Shown here in pieces: positions 56,636 to 64,000 of a stretch of DNA of 64,000 bases; within the stretch, counting starts at the first letter, position 1; each line of letters starts with the position of its first letter. The stretch comes from Solitalea lacus (GTDB taxonomy: Bacteria > Bacteroidota > Bacteroidia > Sphingobacteriales > Sphingobacteriaceae): positions 1,054,001-1,118,000 of the forward strand of contig NZ_CP091740.1 of the NCBI RefSeq assembly GCF_022014595.1, in the 5' to 3' direction. A program made the translations under genes and the position numbers. The notes beneath the pieces were generated by a model that saw only the letters and a program-made list of their open reading frames with translations, did not search any database and had not been told where the DNA came from.

Positions 56636-57088
56636 TTATTCTTTGTTTTTAGTGTCCATTGTAATCGTAACAGGACCGTCATTTACCAGGCTTACTTTCA
56701 TATCGGCGCCAAATTCTCCAGTAGCAACTTTTTTGTTTAGTAACATTTCCAAGGATTTTATAAAATACTCATACAATGGAATGGCCTTTTCGGGCTTAGC
56801 TGAGCGAGTAAATCCTGGTCGGTTGCCTTTTTTAGTTGATGCAAATAAGGTAAACTGACTTATCAAAAGAACATTACCACTAACGTCAGCTAATGATTTA
56901 TTCATAAGTCCGTTTTCATCACCAAACACACGCATATTGGCGATTTTTTGAGATAACCACTCAACATCTTCCTGCGTGTCGGCTTCTTCAATGCCAAGCA
57001 AAACCATGAATCCTGTTTTTATTTCGCCTTTAATTATACCGTCAATTTTAACTGAAGCTTCTGAAACACGTTGTATTACTGCTCTCAT
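56636..57088 (-). CDS. dtd: D-aminoacyl-tRNA deacylase
   Basis: A 150-residue enzyme that removes D-amino acids (and glycine from mischarged tRNA-Ala) from tRNA. The active-site motifs are LLISQFTLFAST (SQFTL) and LVNDGPVTITMD (NxGPVT). MRAVIQRVSEASVKIDGIIK is the family start, so I choose ATG 57088 although the frame is open to 57136. Downstream after 11 bases comes the MazG-like gene on the same strand. Confidence 0.95.
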   Translation of the reverse strand: MRAVIQRVSEASVKIDGIIKGEIKTGFMVLLGIEEADTQEDVEWLSQKIANMRVFGDENGLMNKSLADVSGNVLLISQFTLFASTKKGNRPGFTRSAKPEKAIPLYEYFIKSLEMLLNKKVATGEFGADMKVSLVNDGPVTITMDTKNKE

Positions 57089-57226
57089 AGGCTGCGAAGA
57101 TAAGTAAATGACAATTGATAAGAATGAACCCATCACAACAGGTTGGTTTTGGTTGATAAATTGTATTTGTTAATAATCAGTTAGTTGAATAAATTAATGT
57201 AATTCTATTTAAATTTCAGACAGTGA

Positions 57227-57832
57227 ATGACCGTTAAATGGAGAATAATATCAATAGTTTCGATGCTGCTTTGTAGTGCATTGGATGGAACTGCTCAGTC
57301 TGACGTAGCTAATCTTAAACAAGCCGTTAAATACTATAAAGTTGAGTTTGACGAAAGAAGAGGGGAAAATGGTGATACACTGTATTATTCAAGCCATAGG
57401 CCATTGAAGTGGACTGATTTTAAGGCCGAACCTCGAGCAACCAGTTCGTATTCTGCCGCAGCATTTACGGGGTTCGGGTACAACGGTAAAATAAAACTTG
57501 ATAATGATACCGCAATAATTGCCCTTGTTTTAGAAACCTATTTTATAAAGCCTTTTTCGTGGGTGCGTAAAGGAGCTCAAACGGACTATGCTCTGGCTCA
57601 CGAACAATTACATTTTGATATTACCTATTTGATTGTCCAACGCTTAAAAAAACGTTTGATGGCAACAACTTATGATGCTGACTTTGACAGTATTATTCAA
57701 TATCAATATATACAATCCTACCGTGATATGAATCGCTTACAAGAGCAGTATGATAATGAAACTCGCCATGGCATTATTAAAACGGAGCAGGAACGCTGGG
57801 AACGGCAGGTAATTAAATGGTTGCAGGAGTAA
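57227..57832 (+). CDS. Secreted protein with a HEXXH-like motif (DUF922-type)
   Basis: A 201-residue protein with a signal peptide (MTVKWRIISIVSMLLCSALD then GTAQ). HEQLHFDI near residue 125 (YALAHEQLHFDITYL) is a HEXXH zinc motif of the kind found in DUF922 putative peptidases, and WTDFKAEPRATSSYSAAAFT precedes it. The C-terminal half is helical with many charged residues. A zinc peptidase in the periplasm is plausible; no activity has been shown. It is a single gene followed by about 180 bases without a gene before the sigma factor. Confidence 0.7.
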   Translation: MTVKWRIISIVSMLLCSALDGTAQSDVANLKQAVKYYKVEFDERRGENGDTLYYSSHRPLKWTDFKAEPRATSSYSAAAFTGFGYNGKIKLDNDTAIIALVLETYFIKPFSWVRKGAQTDYALAHEQLHFDITYLIVQRLKKRLMATTYDADFDSIIQYQYIQSYRDMNRLQEQYDNETRHGIIKTEQERWERQVIKWLQE

Positions 57833-58011
57833 TTGATAGGTGACTTTATATTGCAAATGCTTCGTTTATAGGTGTTTATTTTTGATTTATTGATATTGAA
57901 TTATGCGATTGTATTCAATATATTGAAAAAAATGAATTGCCATTATCTATACTCTGAAATTTTAATAACTTAGTCCCCACTCTCTCTACTGTTTATTCTC
58001 TATGTTTTTAT

Positions 58012-58593
58012 ATGAATAATTTGGAATTATGGCCCGATCATGATCTGTTGGATTTGATGCGTAATGATGATCGATCTGCATTCGAGACGATTTATAATAA
58101 ATACTGGAGTAAACTTTACCTTTCCGCATTCAACCTGTTGAGAAACCGGCATGCAGCCGAGGATATTGTGCAGGAAATTTTTGTACAACTTTGGCTAAAG
58201 CGTCATGTTAACCAGGTACAAACACTACAATCTTATTTGTATACAGCTGTTCGTTTTCAGGTATTTAAAGCAATTCGTGATGGTAAAGCCCACGAAGAGC
58301 TATTTGAAGAAGTAGAAAAGTTGTTTAATGAGAATAACTCTGAAAGTAGAGTAATTGAGCTGGATATCCGAAACAGATTGGATCAGGCAATAAAAACACT
58401 GCCGGAAAAATGCCAGCAAGTGTTTGTATTAAGCCGGAAAGAGCATTTATCGAATAAAGAAATTGCTGAACAATTAGGGATTTCACCTAAAACGGTCGAA
58501 AATCATTTAACAATAGCCTTACGTCAGATTCGATCAACCATGGGTGATGTATTGTTCATTGTAGCGCTGTTTTTGCTTAATAATTGGAATTAA
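58012..58593 (+). CDS. ECF-family RNA polymerase sigma factor, FecI-like
   Basis: A 193-residue extracytoplasmic-function sigma factor. Region 2 is FETIYNKYWSKLYLSAFNLL then RNRHAAEDIVQEIFVQLW (core binding and -10 contact). Region 4 is TLPEKCQQVFVLSRKEHLSN then KEIAEQLGISPKTVENHL (helix-turn-helix for -35 contact). The gene is followed by a FecR anti-sigma factor (209 bases) and a SusC receptor, so it belongs to a trans-envelope signalling set: the receptor senses its substrate, FecR releases the sigma factor, and the sigma factor transcribes the uptake genes. Confidence 0.95.
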   Translation: MNNLELWPDHDLLDLMRNDDRSAFETIYNKYWSKLYLSAFNLLRNRHAAEDIVQEIFVQLWLKRHVNQVQTLQSYLYTAVRFQVFKAIRDGKAHEELFEEVEKLFNENNSESRVIELDIRNRLDQAIKTLPEKCQQVFVLSRKEHLSNKEIAEQLGISPKTVENHLTIALRQIRSTMGDVLFIVALFLLNNWN

Positions 58594-58802
58594 CTTCCTA
58601 AGTACTAATTAAACCTTCTTAAACCAGCTAATATCCTTTCTTTTATTTAATCCCGACTTTCTAGATTTTAATCAAGATAGGTGTTTTTATTCTACTGATA
58701 ATCAAAAAAATATAAATTTTATTAATAAAAAGTTAACATTTTCTTTCATTTCGTTAGGGGATGTTGGCACTTTTTGGTACATACATTTAGACGCAATCTT
58801 AT

Positions 58803-59939
58803 ATGGATAAAAAACAATTTATTGAAATAATTGATAAGTTCTTAAAGGAAAAGGCAAATCCTAAAGAGCAAGAGTTATTGTATAAGCATTACGAGGCATT
58901 TCAAAAGAATAGACAGGAATGGGATGATGATGAACATGGTGACTATGCAGAAGTTCAATCATCTATTTATGAACGAGTTAATAAAGAAATTGATAGTAAG
59001 GAAAGAAGTTTCTTTAATCGTCACTGGGTTAAAGTTTCCATTGCCGCTTGCGTGTTAGCAGTTTGTTCTATTGGGGTTTATGTGAGACAAGGTAATATTA
59101 TCTCTAAAAACAGGATTGCTACCAACCATGTAATTAAGCCCGGAGGCAATGAGGCTACGCTAACGCTTCAGGATGGTTCAACGATATTACTAAGCAAAGT
59201 GGATGTTGGAGAAATAGCTCAACAAAGCGGTATTAAGGTAATCAAAACAGCTGAAGGTAAATTAGTATATACTGTTACTGATAATAAAGGTTCTCAAGCC
59301 GAATCTTATAATACTATTGAAACTCCAAGAGGAGGGGAATACCAAATAAATTTACCTGACGGGTCAAAAGTTTGGCTCAATGCAGCTTCGTCTTTAAGAT
59401 TTCCAACAATGTTTAATGGTAATGAGAGAAAGGTGGAGTTAGCCGGGGAAGGCTATTTTGAAATAGCCAAAGACAAAGCTCATCCATTTAAAGTAATTAC
59501 ACAAAAGCAACAGGTTGAAGTACTTGGAACCCATTTTAATATTAATGCATATAATGATAATGGGGATACAAAAACTACTCTTCTTGAAGGAAGCGTGAAA
59601 GCAAGCTTAATTAATTCAAGTGACTCAAGAATGCTAAAGCCTGGGGAGCAAATGATTGTGAATCAGGAAAAAATCAGTGTAGTAGAGGTAGATACTGAAG
59701 AAGCAATTGCTTGGAAAAACGGCTATTTCATGTTTAATGATGAGAGTTTGGAAACTGTAATGAACAAGATTGCCAGATGGTATAATGTAGACATTGAATA
59801 CAAAGGAAATAATATAAACAAAAAATTTGGCGGATCGATATCTCGATTCAAAGATGTGAATGATGTTTTAAGCATGCTTGAATTAACAGGTTCAGTTCAC
59901 TTTAAAATTGAAGGAAGGAGAGTTATTGTTATGCCGTGA
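58803..59939 (+). CDS. FecR-family anti-sigma regulator
   Basis: A 378-residue inner-membrane protein that holds the sigma factor and relays the receptor signal. A cytosolic N-terminal part of about 75 residues binds sigma. One membrane helix, VKVSIAACVLAVCSIGVYV (about residues 77-95), follows. The periplasmic FecR domain is about 175-275 (ETPRGGEYQINLPDGSKVWL; FKVITQKQQVEVLGTHFNIN) and the C-terminal DUF4974 domain is about 310-378 (NGYFMFNDESLETVMNKIAR). The set sigma-FecR-SusC-SusD is standard in Bacteroidota. A structured gap of 127 bases precedes susC. Confidence 0.94.
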   Translation: MDKKQFIEIIDKFLKEKANPKEQELLYKHYEAFQKNRQEWDDDEHGDYAEVQSSIYERVNKEIDSKERSFFNRHWVKVSIAACVLAVCSIGVYVRQGNIISKNRIATNHVIKPGGNEATLTLQDGSTILLSKVDVGEIAQQSGIKVIKTAEGKLVYTVTDNKGSQAESYNTIETPRGGEYQINLPDGSKVWLNAASSLRFPTMFNGNERKVELAGEGYFEIAKDKAHPFKVITQKQQVEVLGTHFNINAYNDNGDTKTTLLEGSVKASLINSSDSRMLKPGEQMIVNQEKISVVEVDTEEAIAWKNGYFMFNDESLETVMNKIARWYNVDIEYKGNNINKKFGGSISRFKDVNDVLSMLELTGSVHFKIEGRRVIVMP

Positions 59940-59954
59940 TTTCTACAATATGAC

Positions 59955-60011
59955 GAACAACAATAAGAAATCAGGAGCACTGCCATGCCCCTGATTGAAA
60001 AGGGGTTGTTC
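59955..60011 (+). promoter_or_regulatory. Structured intergenic RNA between fecR and susC
   Basis: GAACAAC (59955-59961) pairs with GTTGTTC (60005-60011). Inside, ATCAGG (about 59970-59975) pairs with CCTGAT (about 59990-59995). A CCCC just before the inner arm could instead pair with GGGG at 60002-60005. The competing stems suggest a terminator/antiterminator or a processing site that sets fecR against susC expression. There is no T run after it. Confidence 0.45.
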
Positions 60012-60066
60012 ATTAAATGCTTATCCTACTAAGAATCTATTTACTTAAACCCTAACTATCAAATGT

Positions 60067-63000
60067 ATGATTTTTTATACTGAAAAGTTATTTAAAACAA
60101 ATGGTAAAATTTTCAAATTCCTACTGGTTATGAAACTTACCCTAATTATGATGATTACTACCTTTTTGCAGGTGAGTTTTGCTAGTGGGCAAAAAGTTAG
60201 TATAGCTGAGAAAAATACTTCATTAGAAAAGGTATTTAAGAACTTGCGTAAGTCAACAGGCTATAATTTTCTTTATGATACGGAAGTGCTTAAAGATGCA
60301 AAGCTTGTTTCGGTGCAGGTTAATAACGTAAGTGTTGATTATGCCTTAAATCAAATTTTTAAAAATCAACCTTTAGCTTATACTATCGTTAAAAATACGG
60401 TTGTTGTACAACCTAAAGCAGTAGAGGAAGTTATTGCACCTGAGACTGTGGTTGCTTCAGTAAAAATTTCGGGAACTGTATTAGATGAAACTGGTCAGCC
60501 TTTACCTGGCGTTACAATTAGAGTTCTAGGAACTAGTACAGCTGCTGTAACCAATGCAAATGGTAAATACTCTATTCAGGCTGAGGTAGGTAATACCCTT
60601 GAATTTTCGTTTTTAGGTTACAAAAAACAAACTATTACAGTTCGCGCAGGAGCAGGCGACATTAATATAAAAATGATGCCTGATGAAAAAGAACTTGAAG
60701 CAGTAGCCGTTGTTGCCTACGGTAAACAAAAGAAAGTTAGTGTTGTTGGTTCGCAGGCTACAATTAAACCTTCTGAACTTAAAGTTCCGGTAAGAGATCT
60801 TTCTACTGCCCTTGCAGGTCGTTTGGCTGGTATAGTGGCCACTCAAAGAGGCGGTGCGCCAGGAGCCGATGGTGCAGAGATTTTTATTCGCGGTGTAGCA
60901 ACTTTTGCAAGCAGTCCACAAGGGCCTTTATTGGTAGTTGATGGCGTTCCTGATCGATCGATTAATAATATTGATCCGGAAGATGTTGAAAGTTTTACTG
61001 TGTTAAAAGATGCTTCAGCAACTGCGGTTTATGGTACCCGTGGTGCCAATGGTGTAATTTTAATACACACCAAAAAAGGTAAAGTTGGTAAGCCGCAAAT
61101 TAATGCGGAGTTTAACCAGGCTTTTACACAGTTTACCTCATTACCAAAGTTTCTGGATGCTCCACAGTTTATGACCCTTTATAACGAAGGTTTGGTAAAT
61201 CGTGGGCAAAACCCTCTTTACACAGAAGAAGAGATAGAAAAACATGCAAGCGGTGTTGACCCTGATATCTATCCAAACGTTAATTGGTATAAAGAGATGT
61301 TTAATAAATATGGTCGTAATAATCGATTTACCCTTAATGTAAGCGGGGGGTCAGAAAATGCGAACTATTATATATCTGCAGGTTATTTTGGAGAGGTTGG
61401 ACAGTTTAAACGCGATGCAGTTCAGTCCTACAATTCTACCTTAAAGTTAGATCGCTTTAACTTTACCAGTAATGTGGGGGTTAATGTTACCAAAACTACT
61501 AAATTAGACTTAGGTATTACTGGGTACGTTTCAAATGTTAATGCACCAGGTTATAATTCAGGAAATGTAAATGGCATCTTTAATGCTGCAACACAAACTG
61601 CACCGCATATTATTCCCACACGATATTCAAACGGGCAATGGCCTCAACTGTCAGGAACAGAAGCTAGCCCGTTTATGTATTTAACTCAATCAGGTTTTAC
61701 CAATACCTATAAAAACCAGATTCGATCAAATATAAAGGTTAACCAAGATCTGAGTCAAATTATTACGGGCTTATCGGCTTCGGCTATGTTTGCAGTTGAT
61801 GTTAATGCAACTAATAATTTAATCAGGACAAGAAAATTGCCAACCTATTATGCGAACGCGCTTGATGGCAGGGGACCTGATGGCAGTTTGGTGACCAACC
61901 TTTCATACACAGGCAACAAAGACTTATCGTTTGATCTTAAGCGTTATGGTGATAGACGATTCTATACGGAAGCAGCTTTAAACTATGCCAATAAGTTTGG
62001 GGTTCATGATGTATCTGCATTGTTACTGGTTAATCAGTCTGATTATAGCGATGCAACAGCTCGTGTAGAGAATTGGGTGGCTGCTATCCCTTATCGTCAA
62101 CGAGGTTTTGTGGGAAGAGCTAATTATGGTTATAAAGATAAATACTATGCCGAAGCGAATTTCGGTTATACTGGTTCCGAAAACTTTTCGCCTGCTAATC
62201 GTTTTGGATTTTTCCCCTCAGTTGGAGCCGGTTGGGTAGTATCAAATGAGAAGTTCTTTAAATCAATAAGCGAATACATTCCTCATTTAAAACTGCGTTA
62301 CTCATACGGTACTTCCGGGAACTCAAGTGTAAATAATCCCAATAACCGTTTCATGTATATTTCAAGGATAGAAAAGGGAGGTGGATATTCATTTGGCGAT
62401 ACTCCATCTTGGTCTGATGGTTTCTATGAAAGTTGGATAGGAACTAATGTTCGTTGGGAAACTGCTTATCGTCAAAACTTAGGTTTTGAAATGAATCTTT
62501 TCAGAAATGACCTGGAATTGATCGTTGAATTGTTCAAGGAAAACAGGAATGGTATTTTATTGGCCAATGACAATATCCCATATATGTCTGGTTTGGCAGT
62601 TACTCCAATTGGCAATGTTGGTAAGACAAAGAATAAAGGAATTGATATTTCATTAAATTATACCCGTAACTGGTCTCCTGAAAACTTCATTACCTTCAGA
62701 GGTACCTTCAATATGAACAAAAATTTAGCGGTTTATGATGGCAGACCTGCTTGGAAATATCCATATCAAGATCATATTGGCCATTCTATCGGCCAACGTT
62801 TTGGCTATGTGGCGCTGGGTTTGTTTAAAGATCAAAATGAGATTGATAATGCAGCTGTGCAAACCGGAGATGTACGACCAGGTGATATCAGATATAAAGA
62901 TTTGAATGGTGATGGTATAATCAATATGGACGACCAAACTGCTATTGGCTTGGGTAATACACCTCGTATTATTTATGGCTTAAATTTCGGTGCCGGTTTC

Positions 63001-63456
63001 AAAGGCTTTGATGTTAGTTTGTTTTTCCAAGGTGCAGGCATGATGGACTTTAGCTATTCATCCGGTTATGCAACCACACCATTCTCTCAGGGAGCAACTA
63101 TGGGAAACATGTATGATACAGTTCTTGATAGATGGACGCCTGAGAATCCTAATCCAAATGCGTTCTATCCTCGTTTATCAACAAGTGTGACTTCAACGAC
63201 CAACTATTACGAAAGCACCAGGTGGCTTCGTCGTGCCGACTATTTACGCTTAAAAAGCGCTGAGTTAGGTTATAATTTTGATGGACGCCTTTTGAATAAA
63301 ATTGCTGTAAAACGCTTACGCTTATTTGTAAATGGAACCAATTTATTAACCTTCTCTAAATGGAAATTCTGGGATCCCGAATTAGGTGATGGAAGAGGTA
63401 CTGCGTATCCAAACATATCAACCTATAACGTAGGTGTTCGTGCAAACTTTCAATAA
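60067..63456 (+). CDS. SusC/RagA-family TonB-dependent outer-membrane receptor with STN domain
   Basis: A 1129-residue receptor that imports glycans or other large nutrients with its SusD partner. Order of parts: a signal peptide within residues 1-42; an STN (secretin/TonB short N-terminal) domain about 45-110 (SLEKVFKNLRKSTGYNFLYD), which is the part that talks to FecR; a carboxypeptidase-regulatory-like repeat about 132-205 (KISGTVLDETGQPLPGVTIR); the plug about 222-335, with DGVPDRSINNIDPEDVESFT then VLKDASATAVYGTRGANGVI; and the 22-strand barrel to the end. The STN domain ties it to the sigma-FecR pair upstream. The substrate is not given by sequence. SusD starts 11 bases after its stop. 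Confidence 0.95.
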   Translation: MIFYTEKLFKTNGKIFKFLLVMKLTLIMMITTFLQVSFASGQKVSIAEKNTSLEKVFKNLRKSTGYNFLYDTEVLKDAKLVSVQVNNVSVDYALNQIFKNQPLAYTIVKNTVVVQPKAVEEVIAPETVVASVKISGTVLDETGQPLPGVTIRVLGTSTAAVTNANGKYSIQAEVGNTLEFSFLGYKKQTITVRAGAGDINIKMMPDEKELEAVAVVAYGKQKKVSVVGSQATIKPSELKVPVRDLSTALAGRLAGIVATQRGGAPGADGAEIFIRGVATFASSPQGPLLVVDGVPDRSINNIDPEDVESFTVLKDASATAVYGTRGANGVILIHTKKGKVGKPQINAEFNQAFTQFTSLPKFLDAPQFMTLYNEGLVNRGQNPLYTEEEIEKHASGVDPDIYPNVNWYKEMFNKYGRNNRFTLNVSGGSENANYYISAGYFGEVGQFKRDAVQSYNSTLKLDRFNFTSNVGVNVTKTTKLDLGITGYVSNVNAPGYNSGNVNGIFNAATQTAPHIIPTRYSNGQWPQLSGTEASPFMYLTQSGFTNTYKNQIRSNIKVNQDLSQIITGLSASAMFAVDVNATNNLIRTRKLPTYYANALDGRGPDGSLVTNLSYTGNKDLSFDLKRYGDRRFYTEAALNYANKFGVHDVSALLLVNQSDYSDATARVENWVAAIPYRQRGFVGRANYGYKDKYYAEANFGYTGSENFSPANRFGFFPSVGAGWVVSNEKFFKSISEYIPHLKLRYSYGTSGNSSVNNPNNRFMYISRIEKGGGYSFGDTPSWSDGFYESWIGTNVRWETAYRQNLGFEMNLFRNDLELIVELFKENRNGILLANDNIPYMSGLAVTPIGNVGKTKNKGIDISLNYTRNWSPENFITFRGTFNMNKNLAVYDGRPAWKYPYQDHIGHSIGQRFGYVALGLFKDQNEIDNAAVQTGDVRPGDIRYKDLNGDGIINMDDQTAIGLGNTPRIIYGLNFGAGFKGFDVSLFFQGAGMMDFSYSSGYATTPFSQGATMGNMYDTVLDRWTPENPNPNAFYPRLSTSVTSTTNYYESTRWLRRADYLRLKSAELGYNFDGRLLNKIAVKRLRLFVNGTNLLTFSKWKFWDPELGDGRGTAYPNISTYNVGVRANFQ

Positions 63457-63466
63457 TTGACTTCAT

Positions 63467-64000
63467 ATGAAAAAGATATTAATAAAAGCAAGTTTTGTTT
63501 TTGCCTTAAGTGCAGCATTAACTACAATTACCGGGTGCAGGAAAGATTTTTTTGATACAGTTCCTGATGATATTGTTAAGACAGAAGAAGTTTTTACTAA
63601 CCGTGCTCAAACTGAAAGGTGGCTTGCCGGTATTTATAGCTCTGTACCTGACATTTGGGATATACGTTACACCTATCTATATCCTTTAATGAGTGACGAG
63701 TCTGATGCAAGTCAATGGATTAGTCCTTTAATCAATAGTGGAGCTATTGACCCCAATAATTCTCCGGTGAAATTCGAGGAGTATTATGAAAAAATTCGTC
63801 TAGCGACTATTTTGTTGGAGAACATTGATAAAAATCAAGAGATCGCATCTGCTGCTAATGGTGATAAAATCATCAACCAATACAAAGCCGAAGCTCGTTT
63901 TTTAAGAGCTTATTATTATTGGTTGATGATGAAAGAGCTGGGGCCGATTGCTATAGCACCTTTACATTCCGTAAAACCAGATGAGAACCTTCAAATTCCG
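63467..64000 (+). CDS. SusD/RagB-family nutrient-binding lipoprotein, 3' end outside the window
   Basis: The first 178 codons are present, open to the last base. It begins MKKILIKASFVFALSAALTT and the lipobox ITGC puts the lipidated cysteine at 24. KDFFDTVPDDIVKTEEVFTN is the usual SusD start, and QYKAEARFLRAYYYWLMMKE is the first TPR-like helix pair of the family. It caps SusC on the cell surface and captures the substrate. ATG 63467 is 11 bases after the susC stop. No stop codon is seen because the gene is cut. Confidence 0.93.
   Translation, partial: MKKILIKASFVFALSAALTTITGCRKDFFDTVPDDIVKTEEVFTNRAQTERWLAGIYSSVPDIWDIRYTYLYPLMSDESDASQWISPLINSGAIDPNNSPVKFEEYYEKIRLATILLENIDKNQEIASAANGDKIINQYKAEARFLRAYYYWLMMKELGPIAIAPLHSVKPDENLQIP

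Overview
The window is a stretch of chromosome from a low-GC member of the Bacteroidota, most likely order Sphingobacteriales. The support is the 16S/23S sequence style, the Bacteroidota-type -7 promoter element TAnnTTTG upstream of several genes, a FecI/FecR/SusC/SusD set, an isobutyryl-CoA mutase fused (IcmF)-type protein and a periplasmic plug-domain protein. I assign no genus.

Layout. 1-4986: an rRNA operon (16S cut by the window start, tRNA-Ile, tRNA-Ala, 23S, 5S) with a pre-23S processing stem and an intrinsic terminator. 5201-10880: an M48 membrane protease, a palindromic intergenic repeat, a small secreted protein, and a complete IS21-family element (istA, istB, multiple terminal repeats) lying just upstream of the secreted-protein gene. 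10945-15018: a D-xylose unit, with a LacI regulator divergent from overlapping xylB-xylA and a perfect 14-bp palindrome between them. 15189-28520: an acyl-ACP desaturase, an MscS channel, an Amt ammonium transporter, a VOC protein, a pentapeptide-repeat protein, an SGNH-hydrolase remnant, a solo TonB plug domain, a metal-binding-domain protein, an IcmF-type mutase, an SDR and a YhcC-like radical SAM protein. 28582-38623: an unnamed 602-residue probable FMN TIM-barrel protein, HtpG, a lipoprotein, a YkuK-like protein, a pirin, an orphan sensor kinase and EttA. 38924-57832: housekeeping genes (clpC, GDPD, guaD, pdxA, rsmA, greA, HIT, ruvC, rnhB, gcvT, comB-like, a MazG-like gene, dtd) with a flippase-like/glycosyltransferase pair, an orphan Dpp-type permease and a SpoIIE-type phosphatase. 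58012-64000: ECF sigma factor, FecR anti-sigma, SusC with an STN domain, and the start of SusD, forming a cell-surface-signalled glycan or nutrient uptake locus cut by the window end.

How the parts fit: most genes are single transcription units or short pairs separated by clear hairpin terminators, as is usual in core genome. The sugar-responsive parts are the xyl unit (LacI-controlled) and the sigma/anti-sigma/SusCD locus (trans-envelope signalling). The clearest acquired DNA is the IS21 element. I did not find a convincing undescribed multigene system. The most rewarding leads are the 602-residue cysteine-bearing barrel protein, the hairpin leader of greA (comparable to GraL in E. coli), the solo plug-domain protein, probable leaderless genes, and a shared hairpin repeat at two intergenic sites.
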